From: Microbacteriaceae bacterium UBA1487
Lineage (GTDB): Bacteria; Actinomycetota; Actinomycetes; Actinomycetales; Microbacteriaceae
Assembly: GCA_002325245.1 (NCBI GenBank)
Contig: DCRR01000008.1
Coordinates: forward strand, 1,233 to 19,592
Direction: 5' to 3'
Length of the DNA: 18,360 nt
Shown: positions 1-6,030 of the stretch, in pieces
Numbering within the stretch: position 1 is the first letter of the stretch
Layout of the letters: each line of letters opens with the position of its first letter
Notes under the pieces: model-generated
Seen by the model: the letters and a program-made list of their open reading frames with translations, nothing else
Database searches by the model: none
Told to the model about the DNA's origin: nothing
Made by a program: the position numbers and the translations under genes

Positions 1-32
1 GGGTCGGGGCCTTTCTTCTCGTGGTCGTTCAT
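1..32 (-). CDS. Possible 5' end of a gene leaving the window (partial, unidentified)
   Basis: On the minus strand an ATG at 32 opens a frame reading MNDHEKKGPD to the window edge. Nearly all its codons end in G or C, as in the real genes here, and it lies divergent from the glycosylase gene at 90. Ten codons are too few to name a product. There is no clear Shine-Dalgarno site, so this may also be chance. Confidence 0.3.
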   Translation of the reverse strand, partial: MNDHEKKGPD

Positions 33-89
33 GCCCCGATCGTTCCGCACGAACCGGCCACGTGCCGAGATTCAAAGGAGAATCGCAAC

Positions 90-677
90 ATGGGATTCCG
101 CCGCGACGAGCTCGAGTCGTTCCGAGACACTGAGATCGACGACCTGGTCGGTCCGGGGTTGCGGCTGCTGTTCGTGGGGGTGAACCCTGGGCTCTGGACC
201 GCAGCGACGGGGACGCCGTTCGCGCATCCGGGCAACCGTTTCTTTCCGGCGCTCGCGCAGGCGGGAATCCTCACCGAGCGCCCCGGGTTCGCGCGGGGAC
301 TCAACGAGGCCGAACGCGCGCGCATCGTCGGCGCCGGGATCGGCATCACGAACCTGGTGCGCCGGGCGACGGCCCGCGCCGCCGAGCTCTCCCGCGATGA
401 GCTCCGCGCCGGGGCCGAACGGCTGCGTGCCAACGTCCGCGCCTGGCGACCCGCCGTCGTCGCGATCGTCGGCATCACCGCGTACCGCGACGGCTTCGAC
501 CGTCCGCGGGCGCCGAGTGGTCGCCAGGTCGAGCCCCTCGAGGGCGTTCCGGTGTGGGTGCTGCCGAGCCCGAGCGGACTCAACGCGCACGCCACGGTGG
601 CGTCGCTCGCGGAGGCGTACGCCGAGCCCGCCCGCGCCGCGGGGCTGCTGCCGGCTCAGGAGCCGTCGGAGTCCTGA
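90..677 (+). CDS. mug: G/U mismatch-specific DNA glycosylase (Mug/TDG family)
   Basis: This 195-residue protein belongs to the Mug/TDG branch of the uracil-DNA glycosylase superfamily. The family removes uracil or thymine mispaired with guanine, and also ethenocytosine, starting base excision repair in the cytoplasm. Visible motifs are GVNPG at residues 30-34, whose Asn32 aligns with the catalytic Asn of E. coli Mug, FAHPGNRFF at 44-52, and the minor-groove loop LPSPSGLNAH at 158-167, close to the family's NPSGLN. The length is slightly above that of E. coli Mug. The ATG at 90 is chosen because AAAGGAG lies at 74-80, ten bases upstream. A GTG at 21 would add 23 residues of no family resemblance. 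The 3' end overlaps the convergent GH15 gene by 22 bases. Identification is firm; substrate preference is inferred from the family. Confidence 0.9.
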   Translation: MGFRRDELESFRDTEIDDLVGPGLRLLFVGVNPGLWTAATGTPFAHPGNRFFPALAQAGILTERPGFARGLNEAERARIVGAGIGITNLVRRATARAAELSRDELRAGAERLRANVRAWRPAVVAIVGITAYRDGFDRPRAPSGRQVEPLEGVPVWVLPSPSGLNAHATVASLAEAYAEPARAAGLLPAQEPSES

Positions 678-2467
678 CCGCGATCCTCGGCCGCCGCGGC
701 GATCGCATCCGCCGCCCGCACCAGTGCCAGGTGCGAGAACGCCTGCGGGGTGTTGCCGAAGTGGTCGCCGGTGACCGGGTCGACCTCCTCCGAGAGCAGG
801 CCGACGTCGTTCGCGAGCCCGACCAGGCGATCCATCAGCCGGGTTGCGTCCTCGCGGCGCCCCGACCGGGCATACTGCTCGACCAGCCAGAACGAGCAGG
901 CGAGGAACGGATGCTCGTCGCCGGGAAGCCCATCGACGCCCGACTCCGCCCGATAGCGCAGCAGCAGACCGTCGCGCATCAGCTCGCGCTCGATCGCCGC
1001 GACCGTGCCGAGCATGCGCGGGTCGTCGGGTTCGACGAAGCCGATCTGCGCCAGCTGCAGCAGCGACGCATCGACGTGCGTGGCTCCGTAGTACTGCACG
1101 AAGCTGCCGAGCTCCGGGTCGAACCCGTGCTCCTCGATCTCGGCTCGCAGCTCCTCGCACTGGGCGCGCCAGACATCGACGGGGCCCTTCAGCCCGTGCT
1201 CCTCGACCGCGCGCACGGCGCTCGCGAACGCCGCCCACATCATCGCCCGCGAGTGAGTGAAGCGGCGCACCGGGCCGCGAATCTCCCAGATCCCGTGGTC
1301 GTCCGTCTCGCGCGCCTCGACGAGGCGGTTCATCAGGGCGACCTGCAGCGACCACGAGAACGAGTCCTCGGGCACGCCGATGGCGCGGGCCTGCTCGAGG
1401 GCGAGCATGACCTCGCCGAAGACGTCGCCCTGGAACTGCTGGGCGGCGCCGTTGCCGACGCGCACCGGCGCTGAGCCGCGGTAGCCGGGCAGGCTCTCGA
1501 TCGTGGTCTCCCCGAGGCGGCGCTCGCCCGCCAGGCCGTACATGATCTGCATGTCGGCGGGGTCTCCGGCGATCGCACGGAGCAGCCACGTGCGCCACTC
1601 CTGCGCTTCCAGCTCGTAGCCGTGCAGCATCAGCGCCTCGAGGGTGAGGGCCGCGTCGCGAAGCCAGACGTAGCGGTAGTCCCAGTTGCGCACTCCGCCG
1701 AGCTGCTCGGGGAGGCTCGTCGTCGCCGCCGCGACGATGCCGCCGGTGTCCTCGTGGGTGAGTGCCCGCAGCACCAGCAGGGAGCGCCGCACCGCGCGTT
1801 CGTAGGGGCCGGATACTGCGCAGCGCTCGGCCCAGTCGCGCCACCACTCCTCAGTCGCCTCCAACTGGTCGTCGACGTTCAGCGCGGGCGGCGGTTCGCG
1901 GTGGGCCGGATGCCAGGTGAGCACGATGTCGACCACCTCTCCGGCCGAGACCTCGAAGTTCGAGCGGTGCACGTGATCATCGGGTCGCAGCTCCGGCCCG
2001 CGGATCACGAGCGCATCCGGTCCGGCGACGGCCAGCAGCGCGCTCTCGTGGCCTTCCGCGTGGCGCGGCGACTGGCGCACCCACGGCACGGCGTTGGCGT
2101 AATCGAAGCGCACCCGCAGAACCTGCTCCATCGCGACGGTTCCCGAGACGCCGACGACCCGGCGCACGAGGTCGGCGCGGCGGTCGCCGTGCGGCATGAA
2201 ATCGATCACGTCCACCTCGCCCGTCGATGTCGACCAGTGGGTCACCAGCACGAACGTGTCATCGCGGTACTCCCGCGAGGTGCAGTGCTTCGAGTCGCGC
2301 GGTCCGACGCGCCACCGGCCGTGATCTGCGTTGCCGAGCAGCGCCCCAAAGGTGGAGGCGGAGTCGAACCGCGGCAGGCACAGCCAGTCGATGTTGCCGT
2401 CGAGGCCCACGAGCGCGCCCGTGTGGCAGTCGCCGATGAGGGCGTAGTCCTTGATGTCGAGCGCCAT
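656..2467 (-). CDS. Glycoside hydrolase family 15 protein (glucoamylase/trehalase-like)
   Basis: A 603-residue GH15 enzyme. The family hydrolyses alpha-glucosidic bonds with inversion; actinobacterial members include trehalases and glucoamylases, and which applies here cannot be read from sequence. The N-terminal segment (IGDCHTGALVGLDGNIDWLC, residues 11-30) is typical of the bacterial beta-sandwich domain. The (alpha/alpha)6 domain shows NWDYRYVWLRDA from residue 261, a WEIRG motif with likely general acid Glu395 followed by FTHSR, and SEEVDP at about 559-564 with the likely general base, then GNTPQAFSHLAL. There is no signal peptide, so it is probably cytoplasmic and acts on internal trehalose, maltooligosaccharide or glycogen-derived sugars. 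The ATG at 2467 follows GAGGAGA on the minus strand; the 32 extra upstream residues are low-complexity. It lies 35 bases behind the GNAT gene, probably as one transcript. Confidence 0.9.
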   Translation of the reverse strand: MALDIKDYALIGDCHTGALVGLDGNIDWLCLPRFDSASTFGALLGNADHGRWRVGPRDSKHCTSREYRDDTFVLVTHWSTSTGEVDVIDFMPHGDRRADLVRRVVGVSGTVAMEQVLRVRFDYANAVPWVRQSPRHAEGHESALLAVAGPDALVIRGPELRPDDHVHRSNFEVSAGEVVDIVLTWHPAHREPPPALNVDDQLEATEEWWRDWAERCAVSGPYERAVRRSLLVLRALTHEDTGGIVAAATTSLPEQLGGVRNWDYRYVWLRDAALTLEALMLHGYELEAQEWRTWLLRAIAGDPADMQIMYGLAGERRLGETTIESLPGYRGSAPVRVGNGAAQQFQGDVFGEVMLALEQARAIGVPEDSFSWSLQVALMNRLVEARETDDHGIWEIRGPVRRFTHSRAMMWAAFASAVRAVEEHGLKGPVDVWRAQCEELRAEIEEHGFDPELGSFVQYYGATHVDASLLQLAQIGFVEPDDPRMLGTVAAIERELMRDGLLLRYRAESGVDGLPGDEHPFLACSFWLVEQYARSGRREDATRLMDRLVGLANDVGLLSEEVDPVTGDHFGNTPQAFSHLALVRAADAIAAAAEDRGQDSDGS

Positions 2468-2502
2468 CGTCTCTCCTCGAATCGGGGCGGATGCGGACGA
2501 GC

Positions 2503-2787
2503 TCAGCCGAGCAGCGCGGCCCGTTCCGGGTGCTGTTCGAACCAGTCGGCGACGAACCAGCACGCGGGCCGAATCGGTCCCGCGCCGCGGGACTCGACGT
2601 CATCGACGGCGAACTCGACTAGCTGCGCCGCGTAGCCCCGATTGCGATGACTCGGCACCGTCACCGTGCGATGGAACGACACGGCGCCGTTCTGCTCGGC
2701 GTACTCGAGCACGCTCGCGATGGCGCCGTCGGCACGCAGCACGTAGCGGTGGGCGTCGGGTTCGTGGCTCATTTCCGTGGCGGCCAT
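2503..2787 (-). CDS. Small GNAT-fold N-acetyltransferase (YjdJ/NATD1-like)
   Basis: A 94-residue single-domain protein of the short GNAT group related to E. coli YjdJ and human NATD1. It has a short antiparallel sheet (YVLRADGAIASVLEY), a central VSFHRTVTVPSHRNRGYAAQLVEFAV segment that carries the acetyl-CoA-binding R/Q-x-x-G-x-A type turn (HRNRGYAAQLV), and a C-terminal RPACWFVADWFEQHPE that is highly typical of the group. The substrate is unknown for most members. The start is set at 2787 because a minus-strand TAGCCT box (2794-2799) ends six bases before the ATG, fitting a leaderless message. An in-frame ATG at 2772 is the alternative and lacks a good Shine-Dalgarno site. The gene leads into the GH15 gene and is divergent from glutathione peroxidase. 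Confidence 0.85.
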   Translation of the reverse strand: MAATEMSHEPDAHRYVLRADGAIASVLEYAEQNGAVSFHRTVTVPSHRNRGYAAQLVEFAVDDVESRGAGPIRPACWFVADWFEQHPERAALLG

Positions 2788-2793
2788 GAATCC

Positions 2794-2799
2794 AGGCTA
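2794..2799 (-). promoter_or_regulatory. Putative -10 box (TAGCCT) for leaderless GNAT gene
   Basis: On the minus strand TAGCCT ends six bases before the ATG at 2787. Transcription would start at or next to the start codon. No convincing -35 box is seen. Inferred from spacing and repeated occurrence in this window. Confidence 0.5.
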
Positions 2800-2848
2800 T
2801 CGAGCCGCCGTCAGCGGCGCTCGGCCAGCGCGTCTCGCGGTCCCGGCA

Positions 2849-2854
2849 TATCGT
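2849..2854 (+). promoter_or_regulatory. Putative -10 box (TATCGT) for leaderless glutathione peroxidase gene
   Basis: TATCGT is followed by exactly six bases and then the ATG at 2861. There is no Shine-Dalgarno sequence between them, which suggests a leaderless mRNA. Confidence 0.55.
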
Positions 2855-2860
2855 GGATGC

Positions 2861-3382
2861 ATGGGCATCCGCGACATCGAACTGACCACCATCGACGGCG
2901 AGCCGACGACGCTCGCCGAGTTCGGCGACCGTGCCGTTCTCGTGGTCAACGTCGCCTCGCGCTGCGGTCTCACCCCGCAGTACGAGAAGCTCGAAGACCT
3001 GCAGCGCCGCTACGAGTCGCGCGGCTTCACCGTTCTCGGGTTCCCGTGCAACCAGTTCGCCGGCCAAGAGCCCGGCAGCGCTGACGACATCAAGGAGTTC
3101 TGCTCCACCACCTTCGGGGTGACCTTCCCGCTGATGGACAAGGTCAAGGTGAACGGCGCGCACGCGCATCCGCTGTTCCAGGCGCTGAAGGAGACGCCGG
3201 ATGCGCATGGCAAGGCCGGTCGCGTGAAGTGGAACTTCGAGAAGTTCCTGGTCGCCGCCGATGGTCAGGTGACGCGCTTCCGACCGACCACCCAGCCGGA
3301 TGATCCCGCGGTGATCGAGGCGATCGATGCGGCACTCGCCCAGCGCGCAGAGAGCTCCGAGTCCGCGGAGCGCAGCGCCTAG
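2861..3382 (+). CDS. Glutathione peroxidase family thiol peroxidase
   Basis: A 173-residue cytoplasmic peroxidase that reduces hydrogen and organic hydroperoxides. The peroxidatic Cys35 lies in NVASRCGLTPQY. The tetrad partners Gln69 (FAGQEPG), Trp124 and Asn125 (KWNFEKFL) are present. Cys63 (FPCNQF) is conserved, and Cys81 (EFCSTTFGV) matches the resolving cysteine of thioredoxin-dependent members. Actinobacteria of this type generally lack glutathione, so the reductant is probably thioredoxin; that is an inference. The ATG at 2861 is preferred because homology begins with GIRDIELTTIDG and a TATCGT box lies six bases upstream; the frame is open back to a GTG at 2777 but that part overlaps the GNAT gene. 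The last codons lie in an 18-base sequence that is repeated just downstream. It is convergent with the S4 gene, 16 bases away. Confidence 0.93.
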   Translation: MGIRDIELTTIDGEPTTLAEFGDRAVLVVNVASRCGLTPQYEKLEDLQRRYESRGFTVLGFPCNQFAGQEPGSADDIKEFCSTTFGVTFPLMDKVKVNGAHAHPLFQALKETPDAHGKAGRVKWNFEKFLVAADGQVTRFRPTTQPDDPAVIEAIDAALAQRAESSESAERSA

Positions 3383-3402
3383 CGGCGGAGCGCAGCGCCT
3401 AG
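3365..3402. repeat. Tandem duplication of an 18-base unit carrying both convergent stop codons
   Basis: GCGGAGCGCAGCGCCTAG occurs at 3365-3382 and again at 3385-3402 with period 20. The TAG of the first copy stops glutathione peroxidase on the plus strand. The CTAG of the second copy supplies the TAG stop of the S4 gene on the minus strand. Seen directly. Confidence 0.9.
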
Positions 3403-3767
3403 AGCTCGTCGCGTCGCCGCAGTCGTTCGAGCTCGCGCCGGTCGCGCTTCGTCGGACGACCCGTCCCGCGGTCGCGCACGCCGACCACCGCGCGCTCCTC
3501 CGGCGGCGGCGGGGGAGGCGAGTGGTCCTCCAGCGCTTCGGCGGCGAGGGCGGCACCGACGCGCTTGCGGATCAGCTGCCGCACGATCACCACGCGCGGT
3601 CCCGCCTCGGTGCGCACGCGCACCTCATCGCCGATCGACAGCGCGTGAGCCGCCTTCGCTCGATCGCCATTGACGCGCACGTGCCCGGCGCGGCACAGCG
3701 CGGTCGCCGCCGACCGGGTCTTGGTCAGCCGCACGGCCCACAGCCAGGCGTCGAGTCGAGCGGTCAC
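3399..3767 (-). CDS. S4-domain RNA-binding protein (Hsp15-like)
   Basis: A 122-residue protein with an N-terminal S4 domain (about residues 3-50: TARLDAWLWAVRLTKTRSAA...GHVRVNG...IGDEVRV), which binds structured RNA. The layout resembles E. coli Hsp15 (HslR), which rescues stalled 50S subunits carrying nascent chain-tRNA. The C-terminus has six prolines at 84-89 and a very basic tail (GRPTKRDRRELERLRRRDEL). The GTG at 3767 is chosen: a TATGCT box at 3775-3780 on the minus strand ends seven bases upstream, and an alternative ATG four codons earlier lies inside that box. The frame stays open further upstream but that part overlaps the NUDIX gene and shows no homology. Divergent from the NUDIX gene with start codons only 51 bases apart. 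Confidence 0.88.
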   Translation of the reverse strand: MTARLDAWLWAVRLTKTRSAATALCRAGHVRVNGDRAKAAHALSIGDEVRVRTEAGPRVVIVRQLIRKRVGAALAAEALEDHSPPPPPPEERAVVGVRDRGTGRPTKRDRRELERLRRRDEL

Positions 3768-3774
3768 GACAGCG

Positions 3775-3780
3775 AGCATA
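3775..3780 (-). promoter_or_regulatory. Putative -10 box (TATGCT) for leaderless S4-domain gene
   Basis: Minus-strand TATGCT ends seven bases before GTG 3767. Its expected -35 region (about 3798-3803) lies beside the -10 box of the divergent NUDIX gene. Confidence 0.5.
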
Positions 3781-3806
3781 CGGACCGCGTGCCCGGTCGC
3801 GCTCAT

Positions 3807-3812
3807 TAGGCT
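3807..3812 (+). promoter_or_regulatory. Putative -10 box (TAGGCT) for leaderless NUDIX gene
   Basis: TAGGCT is followed by six bases and GTG 3819. The expected -35 position (about 3784-3789) abuts the -10 box of the divergent S4 gene, so the two promoters appear interlocked. Confidence 0.5.
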
Positions 3813-3818
3813 GAAGGC

Positions 3819-4322
3819 GTGACACGAGCCAGCCATGATCCCAGCGCCCGGCGGCCGCACGGTCCGGGCGACGCGTGGGTGGATGGGCCGCAGGGCAGGT
3901 TCTGGGGCACTCACGGCGCCGCGGGGCTGCTCGTCGTGCACGCGGGTTCCGGAGCGCTGCTTCAGCTGCGGGCCACCTGGAGCCATTTCGGCGGCACCTG
4001 GGGACTGCCCGGCGGTGCGCGCAAGCCCGACGAGTCGGCCGTCGAGGCGGCGATTCGCGAGGCCGACGAGGAGGCCGGCGTGCCGCCGGAGCAGGTGCAC
4101 GTGCTCGAGAGCGTTGTCCACGACGTCGGCTACTGGTCGTACACGACCGTCCTGGCGCGCGTCGACGAACGCTTCGAGCCCGTCATCGGCGACGCCGAGA
4201 GCGCTGCGCTGGAATGGGTAGGGCTCGACGACGTCGCTGCTCGCCCGCTGCATCCGGGCCTGGCGGCCTCGTGGCCCGCGTTACGAGATCGCCTGCGCGA
4301 ACTGGATGTCGCGTTCGGCTGA
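3819..4322 (+). CDS. NUDIX hydrolase
   Basis: A 167-residue NUDIX-fold pyrophosphohydrolase acting on nucleoside diphosphates linked to a moiety X. The NUDIX box is complete: GGARKPDESAVEAAIREADEEAGV, about residues 65-88, with the READEEAGV metal-binding helix. The approach sequence HFGGTWGLPGG is also typical. The substrate cannot be predicted; many such actinobacterial proteins are annotated as 8-oxo-dGTP diphosphatases without proof. The GTG at 3819 has no spaced Shine-Dalgarno site but sits six bases after a TAGGCT box, which fits a leaderless mRNA. The last 42 bases overlap the convergent repeat-protein gene. Confidence 0.9.
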   Translation: MTRASHDPSARRPHGPGDAWVDGPQGRFWGTHGAAGLLVVHAGSGALLQLRATWSHFGGTWGLPGGARKPDESAVEAAIREADEEAGVPPEQVHVLESVVHDVGYWSYTTVLARVDERFEPVIGDAESAALEWVGLDDVAARPLHPGLAASWPALRDRLRELDVAFG

Positions 4323-4775
4323 GCGCTGCTCGTCCTGCTCCGCGAGCGCGGCCTTCCACGCCACGAGGCCGCGCACCATGTCGCTCTCGTCCTCCGCGAG
4401 ACGCTCCATCGCATCCGCGGGCACGTAGAAGTTCACCGCGACCCAGCCGCGCACCGACTCGTTCTCGTCGCCTGCGAGCTCGCGCAGCAGATCGCACGGC
4501 GCCGCTTCGTTGCGGGCGACGCAGGCGCGGACGCCGGGATCGCTGTCCCGGGCCAGGCGCTCGAACACCTCCGGCGGCGTGTGATAGCTGCTGGCCACGC
4601 TCTCCCGGATCTTCGGGTTGCTGTCCTGTGCCAGCAGCCGCAGGCGCCGGATCTTGCTCTCGGTGACCGGGGGAGCGGGGTGGAGCGCCGCGGCCTCCTC
4701 GGCCGTCAGCATCTTCGGAGCGTTCGCACGCATCTGCGCGCGCTGGGCGGGCGTGTTGAACCGGATGCACGACAT
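4281..4775 (-). CDS. Leucine-rich repeat variant (LRV/HEAT-like) protein
   Basis: A 164-residue protein that is mostly a helical repeat. Four units of exactly 26 residues run from about 45 to 148, each of the form L-x-x-LA-x-D-x-x-x-x-VR-x-x-VA-x-N-x-x-x-P. Examples are FERLARDSDPGVRACVARNE (71-90) and LRELAGDENESVRGWVAVNF (97-116). This resembles the leucine-rich repeat variant seen in Azotobacter vinelandii; such arrays usually bind proteins and the partner here is unknown. The N-terminal 40 residues (SCIRFNTPAQRAQMRANAPKML) have no recognised domain. The start at 4775 follows a TAAACT box with a six-base gap, so it is probably leaderless. The 3' end overlaps the NUDIX coding region by 42 bases. 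Confidence 0.8.
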   Translation of the reverse strand: MSCIRFNTPAQRAQMRANAPKMLTAEEAAALHPAPPVTESKIRRLRLLAQDSNPKIRESVASSYHTPPEVFERLARDSDPGVRACVARNEAAPCDLLRELAGDENESVRGWVAVNFYVPADAMERLAEDESDMVRGLVAWKAALAEQDEQRSAERDIQFAQAIS

Positions 4776-4781
4776 GCGAGG

Positions 4782-4787
4782 AGTTTA
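4782..4787 (-). promoter_or_regulatory. Putative -10 box (TAAACT) for leaderless repeat-protein gene
   Basis: Minus-strand TAAACT ends six bases before ATG 4775. It is the closest of these boxes to the TANNNT consensus with A/T-rich content. Confidence 0.55.
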
Positions 4788-4891
4788 AGCGTTCGCGCCG
4801 TCGGCGGTCCGGTGACCCGCCGCGCCCGAGCCAGCGGCGAGGATGCGGTCGGGTGGGGCTATCTGCAATCGTGAATATCGCTCCGTCGCCC

Positions 4892-4897
4892 TAGAAT
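4892..4897 (+). promoter_or_regulatory. Putative -10 box (TAGAAT) for phosphatidyltransferase operon
   Basis: TAGAAT lies 18 bases before GTG 4916. A start of transcription about seven bases downstream would fall in or just before the strong Shine-Dalgarno run AGGAGGAGGGG (4901-4911), giving a leader of only about 12 bases. Confidence 0.45.
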
Positions 4898-4915
4898 TGC
4901 AGGAGGAGGGGACGT

Positions 4916-5518
4916 GTGACCGAGGTCAGCAACCGGATCGTGACGATCCCCAACGCATTGAGCCTGCTTCGGCTGCTGCTCATCCCCGTGTTCCTGGGCG
5001 CCCTCATCGCGGCGGAGTACATCTGGGCCCTCGTGATCCTTGTCGTCTCGAGCGTCACCGACCTCGTCGACGGCGTCGTCGCGCGACGCTTCGACCAGAT
5101 CACCCGGTTGGGTCAGCTGCTGGACCCGGCCGCCGATCGGCTCTACATCCTGGCCACCCTGATCGGGCTCGCCTGGCAGCAATTCATTCCATGGTGGCTG
5201 GTCGCCATCATCATCGCGCGCGACGTGATGCTCATCATCCTCGGGGTCGTGCTCGCGAACCACGGCTACGGTCCGCTCTACGTGCACCATCTGGGCAAGA
5301 TGGCGACCTTCGCGCTGCTGTTCGCGCTGCCGGTGCTGATCCTGGGCGGGGCGTTCGCCGCCCTCGAGCCGGTGGCCACGGTGCTCGGCTGGTCGGCCGC
5401 GCTGTGGGGTGCGTTCCTGTACTGGTGGGCGGGCATCCTGTATCTTCGCGAGACGATTCGCGTGGTCCGAATCTCGCCGGGTTCGGGTCCCAGTGCGTCC
5501 GATAGTCTGAACGCGTAG
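4916..5518 (+). CDS. CDP-alcohol phosphatidyltransferase family membrane protein (PgsA-like)
   Basis: A 200-residue integral membrane enzyme of phospholipid synthesis, transferring a phosphatidyl group from CDP-diacylglycerol to an alcohol. The complete signature D-x2-D-G-x2-A-R-x8-G-x3-D-x3-D is present at residues 49-74 (Asp49, Asp52, Gly53, Ala56, Arg57, Gly66, Asp70, Asp74). Hydrophobic helices surround it (about 15-47, 76-90, 93-115, 130-150, 155-180). The best guess is a phosphatidylglycerophosphate synthase related to mycobacterial PgsA2 (Rv1822), since the downstream order garA-ftsR-merR matches that locus; a cardiolipin synthase role is the alternative. GTG 4916 follows a strong AGGAGGAGGGG. 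The stop is 11 bases before the FHA gene, so the two are probably cotranscribed. Confidence 0.87.
   Translation: MTEVSNRIVTIPNALSLLRLLLIPVFLGALIAAEYIWALVILVVSSVTDLVDGVVARRFDQITRLGQLLDPAADRLYILATLIGLAWQQFIPWWLVAIIIARDVMLIILGVVLANHGYGPLYVHHLGKMATFALLFALPVLILGGAFAALEPVATVLGWSAALWGAFLYWWAGILYLRETIRVVRISPGSGPSASDSLNA
5503..5508 (+). promoter_or_regulatory. Possible internal -10 box (TAGTCT) before the FHA gene
   Basis: TAGTCT lies in the last codons of the phosphatidyltransferase gene, 21 bases before ATG 5530. It could give the FHA gene and the MerR gene their own transcript. No clear -35 box. Confidence 0.3.
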
Positions 5519-5529
5519 AGGAGGTCGAG

Positions 5530-6030
5530 ATGGTCGACACGGGCGAAAACGGTGCCCCCAAGGCGCCGCAGGGCGACGCGAATGGGCAGCCGTCGGCGAT
5601 GCCGCCGGCCGACACCACCGCGCACTTCTCCGACGAATTCGTCGCGCAGCTCGCCGCGATGGAGGCGGGAGTCAGCCTCGAGGAGCAGGACGCGATCGCA
5701 GCGCTGCCGTCCGGTTCGGCTCTGCTGATCGTGCGCCGCGGCCCCAACATCGGCGCGCGCTTCCTGCTCGACTCCGACCAGACGATCGCCGGCCGCCACC
5801 CGGACGCCGACATCTTCCTCGACGACGTCACCGTCTCGCGCCATCACGCGCGCTTCGTCCGCGCCGGCACCTCCTTCCACGTGGAGGACCTGGGGTCGTT
5901 GAACGGCACGTACTTCCTGGGTGAGCGCATCGAGGCGGCTCCGCTGTCCGATGGTGCCGAGGTGCAGGTCGGCAAGTTCCGCCTGACGTTCTACGCTTCG
6001 CGCGCCGACGTCGCGGGTGTCGCGTCCTGA
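5530..6030 (+). CDS. garA: FHA-domain protein, GarA/OdhI-like
   Basis: A 166-residue soluble phosphothreonine-recognition protein. The FHA domain covers about residues 65-156, with the binding residues GRH (Arg89), SRHH (Ser103, Arg104, His105) and LGSLNGT (Asn125). The N-terminal DTTAHFSDEF (29/30 are Thr) aligns with the ETTSVF motif of GarA and OdhI, the site phosphorylated by Ser/Thr kinases. In Mycobacterium and Corynebacterium the unphosphorylated protein inhibits 2-oxoglutarate dehydrogenase and switches glutamate metabolism; kinase phosphorylation closes the FHA domain on its own tail and relieves this. That role is inferred here. The ATG has AGAGGAGG at 5517-5524. The stop overlaps the next gene's ATG by one base (ATG at 6030), implying translational coupling. 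Confidence 0.9.
   Translation: MVDTGENGAPKAPQGDANGQPSAMPPADTTAHFSDEFVAQLAAMEAGVSLEEQDAIAALPSGSALLIVRRGPNIGARFLLDSDQTIAGRHPDADIFLDDVTVSRHHARFVRAGTSFHVEDLGSLNGTYFLGERIEAAPLSDGAEVQVGKFRLTFYASRADVAGVAS

Noticed and set aside
72..1847. 591-codon minus-strand open frame overlapping mug and the GH15 gene
   Set aside because: The GH15 frame on the same strand carries the catalytic motifs; this one is a shifted frame with Arg-rich composition.
3365..3402. Tandem duplication as a phage or integron attachment site
   Set aside because: No integrase or foreign gene is nearby and the copies are directly adjacent, so simple slippage duplication is the better explanation.
3768..4253. Upstream extension of the S4-domain frame to residue 284
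   Set aside because: The added part lies antisense to the NUDIX gene, shows no homology and would bypass the TATCGT-like TATGCT box placed at the GTG start.
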